Assembly: GCA_963778375.1 (NCBI GenBank)
Contig: CAVZTX010000001.1
Coordinates: forward strand, 297,150-361,149
DNA from: CAVZTX01 sp963778375
GTDB lineage: Bacteria > Chloroflexota > Ktedonobacteria > Ktedonobacterales > Ktedonobacteraceae
DNA: 64,000 bases
Reading direction: 5' to 3'
Shown here: positions 50,862 through 61,200 of the stretch, in pieces
Layout: each line of letters begins with the position of its first letter
How positions within the stretch are numbered: the first letter of the stretch is position 1
Program-made: the position numbers and the translations under genes
The notes under the pieces: model-generated
Seen by the model: only the letters and a program-made list of their open reading frames with translations
Database searches by the model: none
Told to the model about the DNA's origin: nothing

Positions 50862-51158
50862 TTACCAACGAGAATCGCGATAGTCGCGGCGGTCACGTCG
50901 ATCATGACCGTAGCCGCTATCCCTGCCACCGCCATAGGCGCTTCCACTGTAGCTGCGTGAGTTGTCGCGACTGTAGCCGCGAGATGCACGCTGAGCTTGG
51001 AAGCAGTCACTGCAATAAACAGGACGGTCTTCACGAGGAACAAATGGAACAGAGGTAGGTCGCCCGCAGGTAGCGCAAGTCGTTTCGTAGTGTTCGGCAT
51101 TACTACGTTGACGCGGAGCTGATGACTGAGCAGACGACGAATGGAGCAACAAAACCAT
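50862..51158 (-). pseudogene. CxxC zinc-ribbon protein, truncated at the composition junction
   Basis: The C-terminal part reads YETTCATCGRPTSVPFVPRE and RPVYCSDCFQAQRASRGYSR, a CxxC-x17-CxxC zinc ribbon, followed by a Gly/Ser/Tyr/Arg/Asp-rich tail. Such proteins are common in Ktedonobacteria and usually carry a second, N-terminal zinc ribbon. Here the homology stops upstream of SSAPRQRSNAE; the frame then runs into GC-rich DNA without family resemblance, although an ATG at 51158 could start a 98-residue product. The gene seems to have lost its 5' end at the junction. Confidence 0.7.
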
Positions 51159-51180
51159 GAATTGCCAGAGGTGGGCGGAC
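51125..51180. other. Junction between two DNA types
   Basis: Left of this point the DNA is moderate in GC with Chloroflexota-type genes. Right of it, it is very GC-rich with actinobacterial codon use, up to the window end. The junction cuts a zinc-ribbon gene (left, minus strand) and an NHL-repeat gene (right, plus strand). No transposase, integrase, tRNA or direct repeat marks the point. An assembly join of two organisms is the simplest reading. Confidence 0.8.
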
Positions 51181-51404
51181 TGATCGTGAACGGCAAACCC
51201 CAAGGGGGCTTCAACGGCGACAACTTCGCCGATCAGACCAAGTTCGACCACCCCGAGGCGGTGACCGTCACGCGGGGTGTCCTGTTCGTGGTCGCCGACA
51301 CGGGCAACCACAGGATCCGTAAGTTTGGGCCGATCGCTGCGTCTTCGGCGACGCGGCGGAGGCCTCCCAGTGGGCGGAGGCCTCCCAGAGCCGGTAGGGG
51401 GTAG
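51162..51404 (+). pseudogene. 3' end of an NHL-repeat protein gene
   Basis: The frame gives VGGLIVNGKPQGGFNGDNFA, then FDHPEAVTVTRGVLFVVADT and GNHRIRKFGPI, a final NHL-type blade (xADTGNHRIRKF). The rest of the gene is missing to the left of the junction. After the blade the frame runs through the tandem GGAGGCCTCC palindromes to a stop at 51404. It converges on the glycine-rich gene at 51409. Confidence 0.7.
51356..51388. repeat. Tandem GGAGGCCTCC palindromes
   Basis: GCGGAGGCCTCCCAG occurs twice, at 51356-51370 and 51374-51388. Each copy is self-complementary and the two can pair with each other. Placed between converging genes, it may be a bidirectional terminator. Confidence 0.6.
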
Positions 51405-51408
51405 CCGC

Positions 51409-53028
51409 TCAGCGGAAGACCACCGACAGCCGTCTGGTGACCCCGCGGCGGGCATGCCGGTGGCGCAGCGTCAGCGTGTAGGTGGCGGGCGTGAGAGCAA
51501 GGCGGTCTCGCAACACCAGCTCGTAGCCGCCGTCAGCGGTCGGCACGCTTAGGCCGGTTGCGTACACCGCACCGTGGCGAGCAAGCACAGCGAGCACTGA
51601 CGATCCCCCTGGCGAGAAGTCCACCGCGCCCGACACCAGCCTACCGGCACATGCCTCCGGCTCGGAGGGCGCCTCAGGCCCGGTGCCGGTGATTCTCACC
51701 ACGGGGTGGGTGATCGGCTTGCAGGTGACCAGTTCGATGCGGCTGCCCGGGCGCTCGGCTCGGGTGGAAGCGGTGCCCCCGGTGCCGGTCAGCTCCACCA
51801 ACGTTGGCGGGCGCGCGACGTTGGTCAACAACTTGACCGTTGCCGATCGCCCTCCCGGCGACTGCGGGTCGAAACGCAGCGCGATCTCGCAATGCGACCC
51901 GGCGTCCAGCGGCTGCTGGCAGCGGTCGTCGACGAGGAAGTCGTCGGGCCCGGAACCTCCGAGGAGCACACCCGAGATCAGCAGCGGCGCCGAGCCGCGG
52001 TTCGTCACGGTCAGCAGTTTCTCCGGGCCGGCGGTGCCGGGCGCCTGGCTGCCGAAGCTGATCGCCTTGGCGCTCACGTCGGCGGTCGGAGCCGGGTAGG
52101 TGATCGATACCCCCGCGGGCGCGTCGGTCAGCGCCGGAGGGAGGATGATCGTCGCGGCCGGGCTGATGAAGCTCGAGCCGCCACCGCCACCGCTGCCGTC
52201 GCTATCGAACTCGCACCAGCCGGCGCCACCGCCGCCGTAATAGCCGCCGCCGCCGCCGCCACCGCCGCTCGAGGCACGGCCGGTTAAGCAGGAGCCCCCG
52301 CCCGCGCCGGCACCGCCCAGGCCGAACGAGCCGGAAGCGCCGATGTACTCCCTCGCGGTGCCATGGATGCCGCTGTTGCCGCCCGCGCCGCCGGCGGTTA
52401 GAGTCCCCTGCGCGCCGTTCTGGCCACCTCCGCCCGGGGAACCGGCGTCCCCGCCGAGGGAGAGGTGGACGAAGCAGCAGGAGGCACCGCCGCCAGCGCC
52501 GGCGACCACCAGCAGTCCACCAAAAGCGGGCGACGGCGAGGCCACGCCCAGCAGGGAAGCGCCACCGCCGCCGGCGCCCCCAGAGACGCCGGCATTGCCG
52601 CCGCCTCCGTTGCCGCCTCCGCCAGTCCCGCCGCCGCCGCCGCCGCTCCCCGTTCCGCTACCGGAGCCGCAGGGGGCGCCGGGCGCGCCGACCCCGGCAA
52701 CCAGGTGCTCATCCGGGGAGACCGGCAGCGTCACAGTGATCGCCGCGCCTTCACCCCCGCGGACCTGACCCCCACCGCAGCTGCCGCCCGCAGCACCGAC
52801 GGCGACGACCGTGACGCGCCGGACCCCGGGAGGCACGGTGAACTGATGCACCCCCGGCGAGTCGAAGGTCGTTGTCGCTGACGCCGCCTGCGCGACACCG
52901 GCACCCGGCCACGCGAGCGCGACAAGCGCCGCCACCATACCGAGCGTCCGCCAGCCACGGGCGCGGATCCGCTCGCGACGAGCGGTCGTGCCTTGGGTCG
53001 AGATTGGCTTCGGTGGTCGATAGCTCAA
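51409..53028 (-). CDS. Secreted glycine-rich protein with choice-of-anchor D domain, paralogue 1
   Basis: 539 residues with a TTG start at 53028. A basic N-terminus and hydrophobic segment (GMVAALVALAWPGAGVAQA) form a signal peptide. The first domain (about 48-300) is extremely Gly-rich and starts FDSPGVHQFTVPPGVRRVTV, with conserved GYYGGGGAGWC and GGGGGSSFISPA; it resembles the glycine-rich fold of ALK-like and bacterial surface proteins. A choice-of-anchor D (ASH-like) domain (about 315-415) reads SFGSQAPGTAGPEKLLTVTN. A C-terminal beta domain ends YTLTLRHRHARRGVTRRL. Cys pairs suggest disulfides. It is the last gene of the cluster. Confidence 0.8.
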   Translation of the reverse strand: MSYRPPKPISTQGTTARRERIRARGWRTLGMVAALVALAWPGAGVAQAASATTTFDSPGVHQFTVPPGVRRVTVVAVGAAGGSCGGGQVRGGEGAAITVTLPVSPDEHLVAGVGAPGAPCGSGSGTGSGGGGGGTGGGGNGGGGNAGVSGGAGGGGASLLGVASPSPAFGGLLVVAGAGGGASCCFVHLSLGGDAGSPGGGGQNGAQGTLTAGGAGGNSGIHGTAREYIGASGSFGLGGAGAGGGSCLTGRASSGGGGGGGGYYGGGGAGWCEFDSDGSGGGGGSSFISPAATIILPPALTDAPAGVSITYPAPTADVSAKAISFGSQAPGTAGPEKLLTVTNRGSAPLLISGVLLGGSGPDDFLVDDRCQQPLDAGSHCEIALRFDPQSPGGRSATVKLLTNVARPPTLVELTGTGGTASTRAERPGSRIELVTCKPITHPVVRITGTGPEAPSEPEACAGRLVSGAVDFSPGGSSVLAVLARHGAVYATGLSVPTADGGYELVLRDRLALTPATYTLTLRHRHARRGVTRRLSVVFR

Positions 53029-53048
53029 TTCAATTCAGAGGGCCCTGG

Positions 53049-54623
53049 TCAACGGAGGATGATCGGCAGTCGTTGTCCGATCCATCGCCGACCGCGCCGG
53101 TGTCGCAGGATCAGGGTGTAGCCGCCGCGCTTGAGCGGCCGGCGGTCGGTGAGGAGCAGCTCGAAGCCTTTGTCGCCGATGGGCGCCTCCGCGCCGGTGG
53201 CGAAGACCACACGGTCTCTGACTACCTCGGCGCGCACCGTGCCGGCGGCCCTGAACCTGAGCGCGCCGCGAACGATCTTCCCGGTGCACGTCTCTGCCAC
53301 CTCGGCCCGTTCGGCGCCGACCGAGTCGGCGCCATCGCGGCGCGCCCTGCCGGTGGGCAGCTTAGTGGGCTGCCGGCAGGTGAGGAGCTCGACCTTGTCG
53401 GCGGAGCCGGCAAGGCCGCCTGAAAGGCTCACCGCCGAGGGCGCACTAGGCGCATTCGTCAACAGCGTCAGGGTCGCCGACCGTGCGCCGGTCGCGGAGG
53501 GGTGAAAGCGCACTCCGACCTGGCAGCTAGAACCCACTGCCACCGGCTGCTGGCAGCGATCGCCCACCAGGAAGTCGTCTCGGTCAGGGCCGCCTAACTG
53601 GACGCCGGAAACGATGAGCGGTGCCGAACCTTTGTTGGTCACGGTCAGCATCTGTGCTAATCCCGCCGTCCCGGGGGCCTGCACCCCAAAGTGCATGGCG
53701 GCGGGGCTCTCATCGGCAGTCGGCGCCGCGTAGGTGAACGCGATTCGGGGTGTGGCGCTTGTGAGCGCAGGAGCGCGCACCACCGTGACGGCCGGACTGA
53801 CGAAGGTCGAGCCGCCCCCGCCACCACCGCTGGATCCGAACACACACCAACCTCCGCCGCCGCCGCCGTAGTAACCGCCGCCCCCACCGCCGCCCCCGTT
53901 CTTCACTTCTGTGCAATCACCACCGCCTCCCCCTGCACCGCCAAGCCCGAGGGAGCCCGAAGCGCCGGTGTACTTGGGGTCGAGGCCGTCGACGATGAGA
54001 TCCTGAGCGCCGCCTGCGCCCCCGGCCGTAAGCGTTCCTGGGTGACCGCCCTCACCGGCACCCGGAGAGCCCGAGGCACCCCCGTTGCCGCCACCCGCCG
54101 CGGCGCCGCCACCGGCACCGGCTTCCGCCAGCAAGGCCGGGAAACCAGGCGAGGGCGAACTCACTCCGATCAGTGAGGCGCCTCCCCCGCCGGCCCCTCC
54201 GGAGCCTCCGGCACTGCCGGCGCCGCCATTACCGCCGCCGCCGATCCCGCCCGCGCCGCCCCCAGACCCGGCTCCGCCGCTGCCGGCTCCGCACGGACCG
54301 CCATTCGCACCCACGCCCACGAACAACTCCTCGCCGGGCACTACCCCGACGCTCACCGTAACCGCGGCCCCCTGGCCGCCAGGGGTTTGACCGCAGGTGC
54401 CCCCGCCGGCGCCGATGACCTCCGCCGTCACGCTCCGCACCCCCGCCGGCACCGAGAATTCGTATGTCCCCGGTGTCGTGAACTTGGTCGTCGCGGTTAC
54501 CTGTGCAACGCCGGGGGCAGGCCACGCGAGCTGGGCGAGCGAGGTAGTCACGCACGCCAGCCCCGCGAGCACTGGGCCGGGCGGGCGACGGCGGAGACTG
54601 CTGAACCCGAGCCAACGGCGCAT
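53049..54623 (-). CDS. Secreted glycine-rich protein with choice-of-anchor D domain, paralogue 2
   Basis: 524 residues. The signal peptide (VLAGLACVTTSLAQLAWPAP) ends before VTATTKFTTPGTYEFSVPAG. The Gly-rich domain (about 45-300) carries GGYYGGGGGGWCVFG and GGGGGGSTFVSPA. A choice-of-anchor D domain (about 310-410) has MHFGVQAPGTAGLAQMLTVT, and the C-terminal domain ends GYTLILRHRRGRRWIGQRLP. It is colinear with paralogues 1 and 3. The next gene starts 20 bp downstream, so it is co-transcribed. The role is unknown; surface or matrix structure is a guess. Confidence 0.8.
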   Translation of the reverse strand: MRRWLGFSSLRRRPPGPVLAGLACVTTSLAQLAWPAPGVAQVTATTKFTTPGTYEFSVPAGVRSVTAEVIGAGGGTCGQTPGGQGAAVTVSVGVVPGEELFVGVGANGGPCGAGSGGAGSGGGAGGIGGGGNGGAGSAGGSGGAGGGGASLIGVSSPSPGFPALLAEAGAGGGAAAGGGNGGASGSPGAGEGGHPGTLTAGGAGGAQDLIVDGLDPKYTGASGSLGLGGAGGGGGDCTEVKNGGGGGGGGYYGGGGGGWCVFGSSGGGGGGSTFVSPAVTVVRAPALTSATPRIAFTYAAPTADESPAAMHFGVQAPGTAGLAQMLTVTNKGSAPLIVSGVQLGGPDRDDFLVGDRCQQPVAVGSSCQVGVRFHPSATGARSATLTLLTNAPSAPSAVSLSGGLAGSADKVELLTCRQPTKLPTGRARRDGADSVGAERAEVAETCTGKIVRGALRFRAAGTVRAEVVRDRVVFATGAEAPIGDKGFELLLTDRRPLKRGGYTLILRHRRGRRWIGQRLPIILR

Positions 54624-54723
54624 CAGAACCGCAGCAAGATCAACAACGCCCGCATCGATCTGCGATGCGGCCAGCCGGGCGAGCGTCGATTGGACCGCGG
54701 CTGCGATCGTTGGCGGCGGCGGC

Positions 54724-57700
54724 TCACCCGAGGCCGCCCCTGGGGATGGGCGCTCTGCGTTTTGCGGTCGCGGGGGTGGTGGGGTCGAAGCGGCTGAGGG
54801 ATGGTTCGGCGACGCGCAGGGCGGGGTCGATGTGGGGGGTGGTGGTCCCCAGGTCGGTCAGCGGGGTGTAGTTGGGGGCGTAGATGCTGCGCCAGTAGTC
54901 GACCGCGATGCGGGGGACGTTGACGCCGGGGCTGCCCGTCTCGAGCGGGGTGCCGTCGGGGTGGTAGACGTCGAGGTGGTAGTCCTGGACGCTCGCGCCG
55001 TCGCCGGTGTAGTAGAGCAGGTAGATCTGACTGGCGCCGTCCACGGCCAGGTCGAGATACGTCTTGTGCTGATCCAGGGGCAGGGTGAACTGAAGCGCCG
55101 GCGCGCCCGCCCCGCGCCGGCGGGGAGATCGCACGCTGCGGCGAAACCCCAGCGAGGGCGACGCGAAGTAGCGCACCGGGTGCCCGTTGAGGTCAAACGC
55201 CGCCAGCTGCGGGCCCGCGGCCTCGAGGATCAGCACCGTCCCCGGGTTGGTCACCGCCACCGCGGTCGGCGAGTCAAGCAACCCGATCTGCGTCCCCGGC
55301 CCCGCCGTGTAGGAGGCCAGCCGCGTGCCCCCGACCCCGTTGGCCGCGACCGCGAGCGGCGCGCTCAGCGGCTCCAGCACCCCCACCCGGCCGCTATCGG
55401 TATGCAGCGCCACCACCCGCCCCGAGGAATGAAGCGCCGCCGCCGACACCGGCAGCAAAAACCGCCCCACCGACGCCGCCGGATCCCACTCCAGCCTCCC
55501 CGTCTGCGGATCCAAGCTCAACCGCCGCACCTCGTAGGCGTCGCTGGTCTCATCGGGCTCCAACAACACGTGGTTGCCGCCCCCCGGCGCCTTCTGATCA
55601 CACTTGGTGACATCGACAAAACTGTCAAAGAGCAAAAACGGCCGCCGCGCGTACCCCTCCTTACGCACGCTCCCCAACTCGATCGTCTTGCCGTTCTGAA
55701 CCACCGGCACCCCCCGCAAAAAGAAGCGATCCCCCTGCTTCCACACCATCCCCGCCACCCCCAACGTAGTCGCCACCGCCGCCCCCGCCACCTCCTGAAC
55801 CCCCGCGCTCGCCACCGTCCCCGCCACCACCACCCGATCAGACCACGAATAACCACCCGCCGCCCTGCTAAACGTCGTCGTCGCCCCCCGCTGAAACACC
55901 GTCCGCGCCGTAATCACCGCCGGATTCTGCTTAATCGAAAACGCCACCTTCGACGGAACATCATCCGGATTGTCATTGACATACCCCGCCGACACCCCCG
56001 CCGCCACCTGACTCCCCGTCGCGTCCAACAACACCATGCTCCACTGAATCTGCTTCCCCCCGAACGGCGCCACCACATCCACCTGCACCGGCGTCGACTG
56101 CCCCGTCCCCCCCGAATTGATCGAACCCGTCACCGGATCCAACACCAACGCCCCATCCACCTTCGCCTCCAACCGCCACGACTTCGCCGCCGGCGGAAAC
56201 GACGCCGCACACGGATCATGCGACACCGTCACCGACGCCTTATACGTCAACGTCACCTCATTCTCAATCACCCACGGCGACAACAGCGTCTCCACAGCCT
56301 CCTCAGCCAGCGTGGCCGCATCTCCGATCGCCTCCACCACTGCAATCACCTGGCCGATCGCCGGAATCGCCGCGGTGAGCTTGTCGGCCGCCTCCTCGGC
56401 GAGGAGGATCTCCGCCACGTCCGTCCAGAAGTCGAGTGTTGCTGGACTGAAAATCACCTTCGGGATCACGCTCGCCAACGGCAGGAGGATGCTCCAAATG
56501 TTGCCCGCCTTCTGACCATTGGCCTCGATGTCGATGTAGGTCGCGCCCCCTGAGGCGACGGTGACCGCGAAGGCCTCCGTCTTGATCAGCAAGAGGACGG
56601 GCTCGGTCACCGCTTCTATGTCAACGAGAAACCGGTTCGCAGGGATATCGTTGATCACTTTTCGGATCCCCGCCCAGGTGCGGGAAATCTCGATGTTGGT
56701 GACTAGGGCGAAGGCCGTCATACCGATGGTCAGTAGGGCGGTGAGAAGTGCTGGGACGAGCACCTCGTCGCTGGGGCCGATCTGACCGGGATAGGCGTCG
56801 GACGGGAAGTATTGTCGCCAGCCGCCACCGAGGATGTCGGAGCCTAGACCGCAGTACAGCAATCGCGCCGTGTGCGCGCCCGGCGGAAAATTCAGCTCGA
56901 CGTCGATCGAGTTGGTCTGAAAGACCGGGACGCCCAATATGGTGAACACTGGTGGCAGGAGCCCGAGCGATTGGGAGTACTTGGTGTCGGGCGCGGTCGG
57001 TTTCGGGTTCACCGACAGGTTCTGGTTATCCTTTCCGAGGTATTGCACGTACACCCACGCCCAGCGCACGAAGTCGTTGTAGATCCTCAGTGGCACCTTG
57101 CCGTTGGCGTAGTCGCCGGTGACCTTGGTGGTGGTCCCGAAGTACATGAAGCCCGGGTTCTTGACCCTGATGTCTACTCCGGCTCCGGTGGCGAGCGAAC
57201 GCGAGTAGCGCGTGGGCTGGGGGGTAACGCCTTGGGGCTGGATCCAGGTCTTTCTCTGCACATCCGGCGGCTGCTCGCCCAGCGGCTTGTCGATCACCGC
57301 TCCCAGCTTCGGTTCGTCACGAACCCCGAGCACCCCCGCGGTGAGCGCCGACCTAGTCGACCGGACGAGCGTCTGGTCGTCCCGGTTTAGCTGGAAGGTC
57401 GTGAACGTCCTGGTTTCGCCACCCACCTTGATCTGGCTCGGGGAGCCGTCCTTGTCCGTGGCCTGCGCCAGTATGGCGTAGTCGCGGCCGTGGCTCTGCA
57501 TCTTCTGGATGTAGCTCCCGAGCGACTGCACCTCGGTGGTCTGGGCCAGCAGGGAGCTGGTGATCCCCGCGCTGGTGGGGTCCTTCGTCGCCGCCTGCGG
57601 GTGGTGCACCACCAGCGTCACGGCCGTGGTGTACGCGTCGGCGATCGTAGCCAGCTGAGCCATCTCCTCGGGGGCCCTGACCTGCGAAGCTCCGAGCCCC

Positions 57701-58248
57701 AGCGCCTCGAGGCGCCTGGGGCCAGCCTGCACCGCGCGCAGCGAGCCGCTCAGGCGCTGCGCGGCGCGAGCCAGCGCCAGCACCGTCGCGGGCGGAACGT
57801 GCCACAGCTGCGCCACGACCACATCGCGCCTGCCCCGGCGCCCGTACACCGACACCGCTATTGGCTGGTCCTCCGGCAACGTGACACCGGAGACGTGATG
57901 GCTGAGGACCGACACGTCGAGCTTGCCCCACAAGCCGCCCCTGGCCTTCAGCACCGTGCGTGAGCGCGGCGTGTGCGCGACCAGCGGATGGCGCACACCG
58001 TTGGCGACCAGCACCAGACCCGAGACCCCCCGGGCGTGGCCCAATGCGAACTGCAGGGTGGCGGACGGGGAAGCATCACCTCTCCGCCTCGTGGCCGCGG
58101 CCGCGGGTCTCGACCACACCCCGGCGGCAGCCGCTGCCGCCGAACCGAGCCCCGCCTTCAACAGCCACCGCCGGCCCACCGGCGTCGACCACAACTCGGC
58201 CAACAACGACCCGGTCTCGTCGTCCACGTGGGTTCGCTCCTCACTCAT
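54724..58248 (-). CDS. Large Tat-exported protein of unknown function, copy 1
   Basis: 1,174 residues from the ATG at 58248 (GGAGAG 6 nt upstream); a GTG at 58275 is possible, but MSEERTHVDDE aligns with the start of copy 2. A Tat signal is plain: VGRRWLLKAGLGSAAAAAAG. An alpha/beta region (about 55-450) has no family I recognise. A hydrophobic segment (LVPALLTALLTIGMTAFALV, about 500) and helix-rich AIPAIGQVIAVVEAIGDAAT (about 635) resemble membrane-active helices. LTYKASVTVSHDP opens the shared C-terminal part: a beta domain (about 665-770) and a beta-propeller-like region (about 880-1160). It is 34 bp after copy 2. The function is unknown. Confidence 0.75.
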   Translation of the reverse strand: MSEERTHVDDETGSLLAELWSTPVGRRWLLKAGLGSAAAAAAGVWSRPAAAATRRRGDASPSATLQFALGHARGVSGLVLVANGVRHPLVAHTPRSRTVLKARGGLWGKLDVSVLSHHVSGVTLPEDQPIAVSVYGRRGRRDVVVAQLWHVPPATVLALARAAQRLSGSLRAVQAGPRRLEALGLGASQVRAPEEMAQLATIADAYTTAVTLVVHHPQAATKDPTSAGITSSLLAQTTEVQSLGSYIQKMQSHGRDYAILAQATDKDGSPSQIKVGGETRTFTTFQLNRDDQTLVRSTRSALTAGVLGVRDEPKLGAVIDKPLGEQPPDVQRKTWIQPQGVTPQPTRYSRSLATGAGVDIRVKNPGFMYFGTTTKVTGDYANGKVPLRIYNDFVRWAWVYVQYLGKDNQNLSVNPKPTAPDTKYSQSLGLLPPVFTILGVPVFQTNSIDVELNFPPGAHTARLLYCGLGSDILGGGWRQYFPSDAYPGQIGPSDEVLVPALLTALLTIGMTAFALVTNIEISRTWAGIRKVINDIPANRFLVDIEAVTEPVLLLIKTEAFAVTVASGGATYIDIEANGQKAGNIWSILLPLASVIPKVIFSPATLDFWTDVAEILLAEEAADKLTAAIPAIGQVIAVVEAIGDAATLAEEAVETLLSPWVIENEVTLTYKASVTVSHDPCAASFPPAAKSWRLEAKVDGALVLDPVTGSINSGGTGQSTPVQVDVVAPFGGKQIQWSMVLLDATGSQVAAGVSAGYVNDNPDDVPSKVAFSIKQNPAVITARTVFQRGATTTFSRAAGGYSWSDRVVVAGTVASAGVQEVAGAAVATTLGVAGMVWKQGDRFFLRGVPVVQNGKTIELGSVRKEGYARRPFLLFDSFVDVTKCDQKAPGGGNHVLLEPDETSDAYEVRRLSLDPQTGRLEWDPAASVGRFLLPVSAAALHSSGRVVALHTDSGRVGVLEPLSAPLAVAANGVGGTRLASYTAGPGTQIGLLDSPTAVAVTNPGTVLILEAAGPQLAAFDLNGHPVRYFASPSLGFRRSVRSPRRRGAGAPALQFTLPLDQHKTYLDLAVDGASQIYLLYYTGDGASVQDYHLDVYHPDGTPLETGSPGVNVPRIAVDYWRSIYAPNYTPLTDLGTTTPHIDPALRVAEPSLSRFDPTTPATAKRRAPIPRGGLG
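54764..56277. repeat. 1,514-bp direct repeat, copy 1
   Basis: Identical to 58341-59854 except for one difference I found (C at 56095, T at 59672), which is synonymous in the minus-strand genes. It encodes about 505 residues of the C-terminal half of the large Tat proteins. Both ends are sharp. Confidence 0.93.
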
Positions 58249-58282
58249 CAACATCTCTCCATCGTCGATCGTCACCAGCGCC

Positions 58283-61200
58283 CTAGCCGAGGCCGCGGGT
58301 GGGGGTGCGGGGTCGGGTTTTTATCCTGCTGGGCCGTCTGGCGGTCGCGGGGGTGGTGGGGTCGAAGCGGCTGAGGGATGGTTCGGCGACGCGCAGGGCG
58401 GGGTCGATGTGGGGGGTGGTGGTCCCCAGGTCGGTCAGCGGGGTGTAGTTGGGGGCGTAGATGCTGCGCCAGTAGTCGACCGCGATGCGGGGGACGTTGA
58501 CGCCGGGGCTGCCCGTCTCGAGCGGGGTGCCGTCGGGGTGGTAGACGTCGAGGTGGTAGTCCTGGACGCTCGCGCCGTCGCCGGTGTAGTAGAGCAGGTA
58601 GATCTGACTGGCGCCGTCCACGGCCAGGTCGAGATACGTCTTGTGCTGATCCAGGGGCAGGGTGAACTGAAGCGCCGGCGCGCCCGCCCCGCGCCGGCGG
58701 GGAGATCGCACGCTGCGGCGAAACCCCAGCGAGGGCGACGCGAAGTAGCGCACCGGGTGCCCGTTGAGGTCAAACGCCGCCAGCTGCGGGCCCGCGGCCT
58801 CGAGGATCAGCACCGTCCCCGGGTTGGTCACCGCCACCGCGGTCGGCGAGTCAAGCAACCCGATCTGCGTCCCCGGCCCCGCCGTGTAGGAGGCCAGCCG
58901 CGTGCCCCCGACCCCGTTGGCCGCGACCGCGAGCGGCGCGCTCAGCGGCTCCAGCACCCCCACCCGGCCGCTATCGGTATGCAGCGCCACCACCCGCCCC
59001 GAGGAATGAAGCGCCGCCGCCGACACCGGCAGCAAAAACCGCCCCACCGACGCCGCCGGATCCCACTCCAGCCTCCCCGTCTGCGGATCCAAGCTCAACC
59101 GCCGCACCTCGTAGGCGTCGCTGGTCTCATCGGGCTCCAACAACACGTGGTTGCCGCCCCCCGGCGCCTTCTGATCACACTTGGTGACATCGACAAAACT
59201 GTCAAAGAGCAAAAACGGCCGCCGCGCGTACCCCTCCTTACGCACGCTCCCCAACTCGATCGTCTTGCCGTTCTGAACCACCGGCACCCCCCGCAAAAAG
59301 AAGCGATCCCCCTGCTTCCACACCATCCCCGCCACCCCCAACGTAGTCGCCACCGCCGCCCCCGCCACCTCCTGAACCCCCGCGCTCGCCACCGTCCCCG
59401 CCACCACCACCCGATCAGACCACGAATAACCACCCGCCGCCCTGCTAAACGTCGTCGTCGCCCCCCGCTGAAACACCGTCCGCGCCGTAATCACCGCCGG
59501 ATTCTGCTTAATCGAAAACGCCACCTTCGACGGAACATCATCCGGATTGTCATTGACATACCCCGCCGACACCCCCGCCGCCACCTGACTCCCCGTCGCG
59601 TCCAACAACACCATGCTCCACTGAATCTGCTTCCCCCCGAACGGCGCCACCACATCCACCTGCACCGGCGTTGACTGCCCCGTCCCCCCCGAATTGATCG
59701 AACCCGTCACCGGATCCAACACCAACGCCCCATCCACCTTCGCCTCCAACCGCCACGACTTCGCCGCCGGCGGAAACGACGCCGCACACGGATCATGCGA
59801 CACCGTCACCGACGCCTTATACGTCAACGTCACCTCATTCTCAATCACCCACGGACAAATCACCGACTCTGCACATACCTCCGCCAATGTGGCTATATCT
59901 CCCGCAGCCTCGAGAGCCCCAAGCACGAGCCCAATCGTTGGGATCGCTCTGAGCACCTGCTCCCCTGCCACCTGTCTGAGAATGATGATTCCGGCCTTCC
60001 CAAATACCTGAGCGACGGTTCTGGGGGCAAAGATCACCTTGACGATCGCGCCTCCCAGCGCGAGCAGGATATTCCACAAGTTGGTGACCCCCCCGTTGGC
60101 CTTGACCTCCTCGTAGACCGCCGCGCCGCTGGCGACCGTGGTGGCCACGGCCTCCGCCTTGGTCAGGTTAACTGCACGCGCCGCCAGCGTGAATAGCTCC
60201 TTGATCGTTGCCTTATCAGCTGCCCCTTCCACCGTGACCTTCCGGATGGCTGCGAACGTCGCAGAGACGTTCATGTCGACTGCCAGGGCGAAGGCGGTTA
60301 GTCCAATCGTGAGAATCCCTGTCAACAGCGAAGGGACTAGGACCTCGTCGGTCGGGGCGATCCGGTTGGCGTAGGCGTCGGCGGGGAAGTACTCCCGCCA
60401 GCCGCCGTTGATATCCGAGCCCAAGCCGCAATACAGCAGGCGGGCGCTGTGGGCACCATCGGGAAAGTCCAAAGTGGCGTCGATCGTGTTCGTGCTGCCG
60501 GGGAGGGGTATCCCGAGGATGGTGGTCACTTGCGGCAGCAGCCCCAGGAACTTCGCGTACTGGGTATCGGGGGCTTGAGCGTCGGGGTCCGGATATTTGC
60601 CGCCGGGAGTGGCGGGCAGGACTTGGTTTCCCTTGCCGAGATATTGGACATACACGTACAGCCAGCGCACGAAGTCGTTTGAGAGCGTCAATGGCACCTT
60701 GCCGTTCTCGTACGTCCCATTGACCACGGTAGTGATGCCGAAAACATCCCCCGGGTTCTTCACCTTGATATCGAGGCCCGCACCGCCGGCCAGCGCTCGC
60801 GAGTAGGTGGTGGGCCGCGGGAGTATTCCTTCTGGCTGGATCCAGGTCTGCCGCTTGACGGTGTCATCCTGCTCGGCCAGCGGCTTGTCGATCACCGCGC
60901 CAAGACTGGCATCGTCCCGTACCGTCCGGATCCCCGACATGAGCGCCGCCCGATGGGCACCCACGAACGTATGATCGTCCCGGTTGAGCTCGGCTATGTT
61001 GAAGGTGGAGGTCATGTCCCCTAACTGGATCTGGCTGGGGGAGCCGTCCGGATCGGTGGCCTGCACCAACGTGGCGAAGTCTCGTCCCCCACGCTGCATC
61101 TTGTCGATATAGGACCCGAGCGTCGACACCTCCGGGGTCTTCAGCAGCAGCGAGTTGGTGGCCCCGGAGGCTGTGGAGTCCACCGTTCCCACGTTCGGGT

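Noticed and set aside
54397..59674. Very long plus-strand open frames (718 and 583 codons) opposite the large Tat genes
   Set aside because: They are rich in Arg, Pro and His with no domain logic, share the 1.5-kb repeat only because the minus-strand genes do, and the minus frames have Tat signals, start sites and colinear paralogy.
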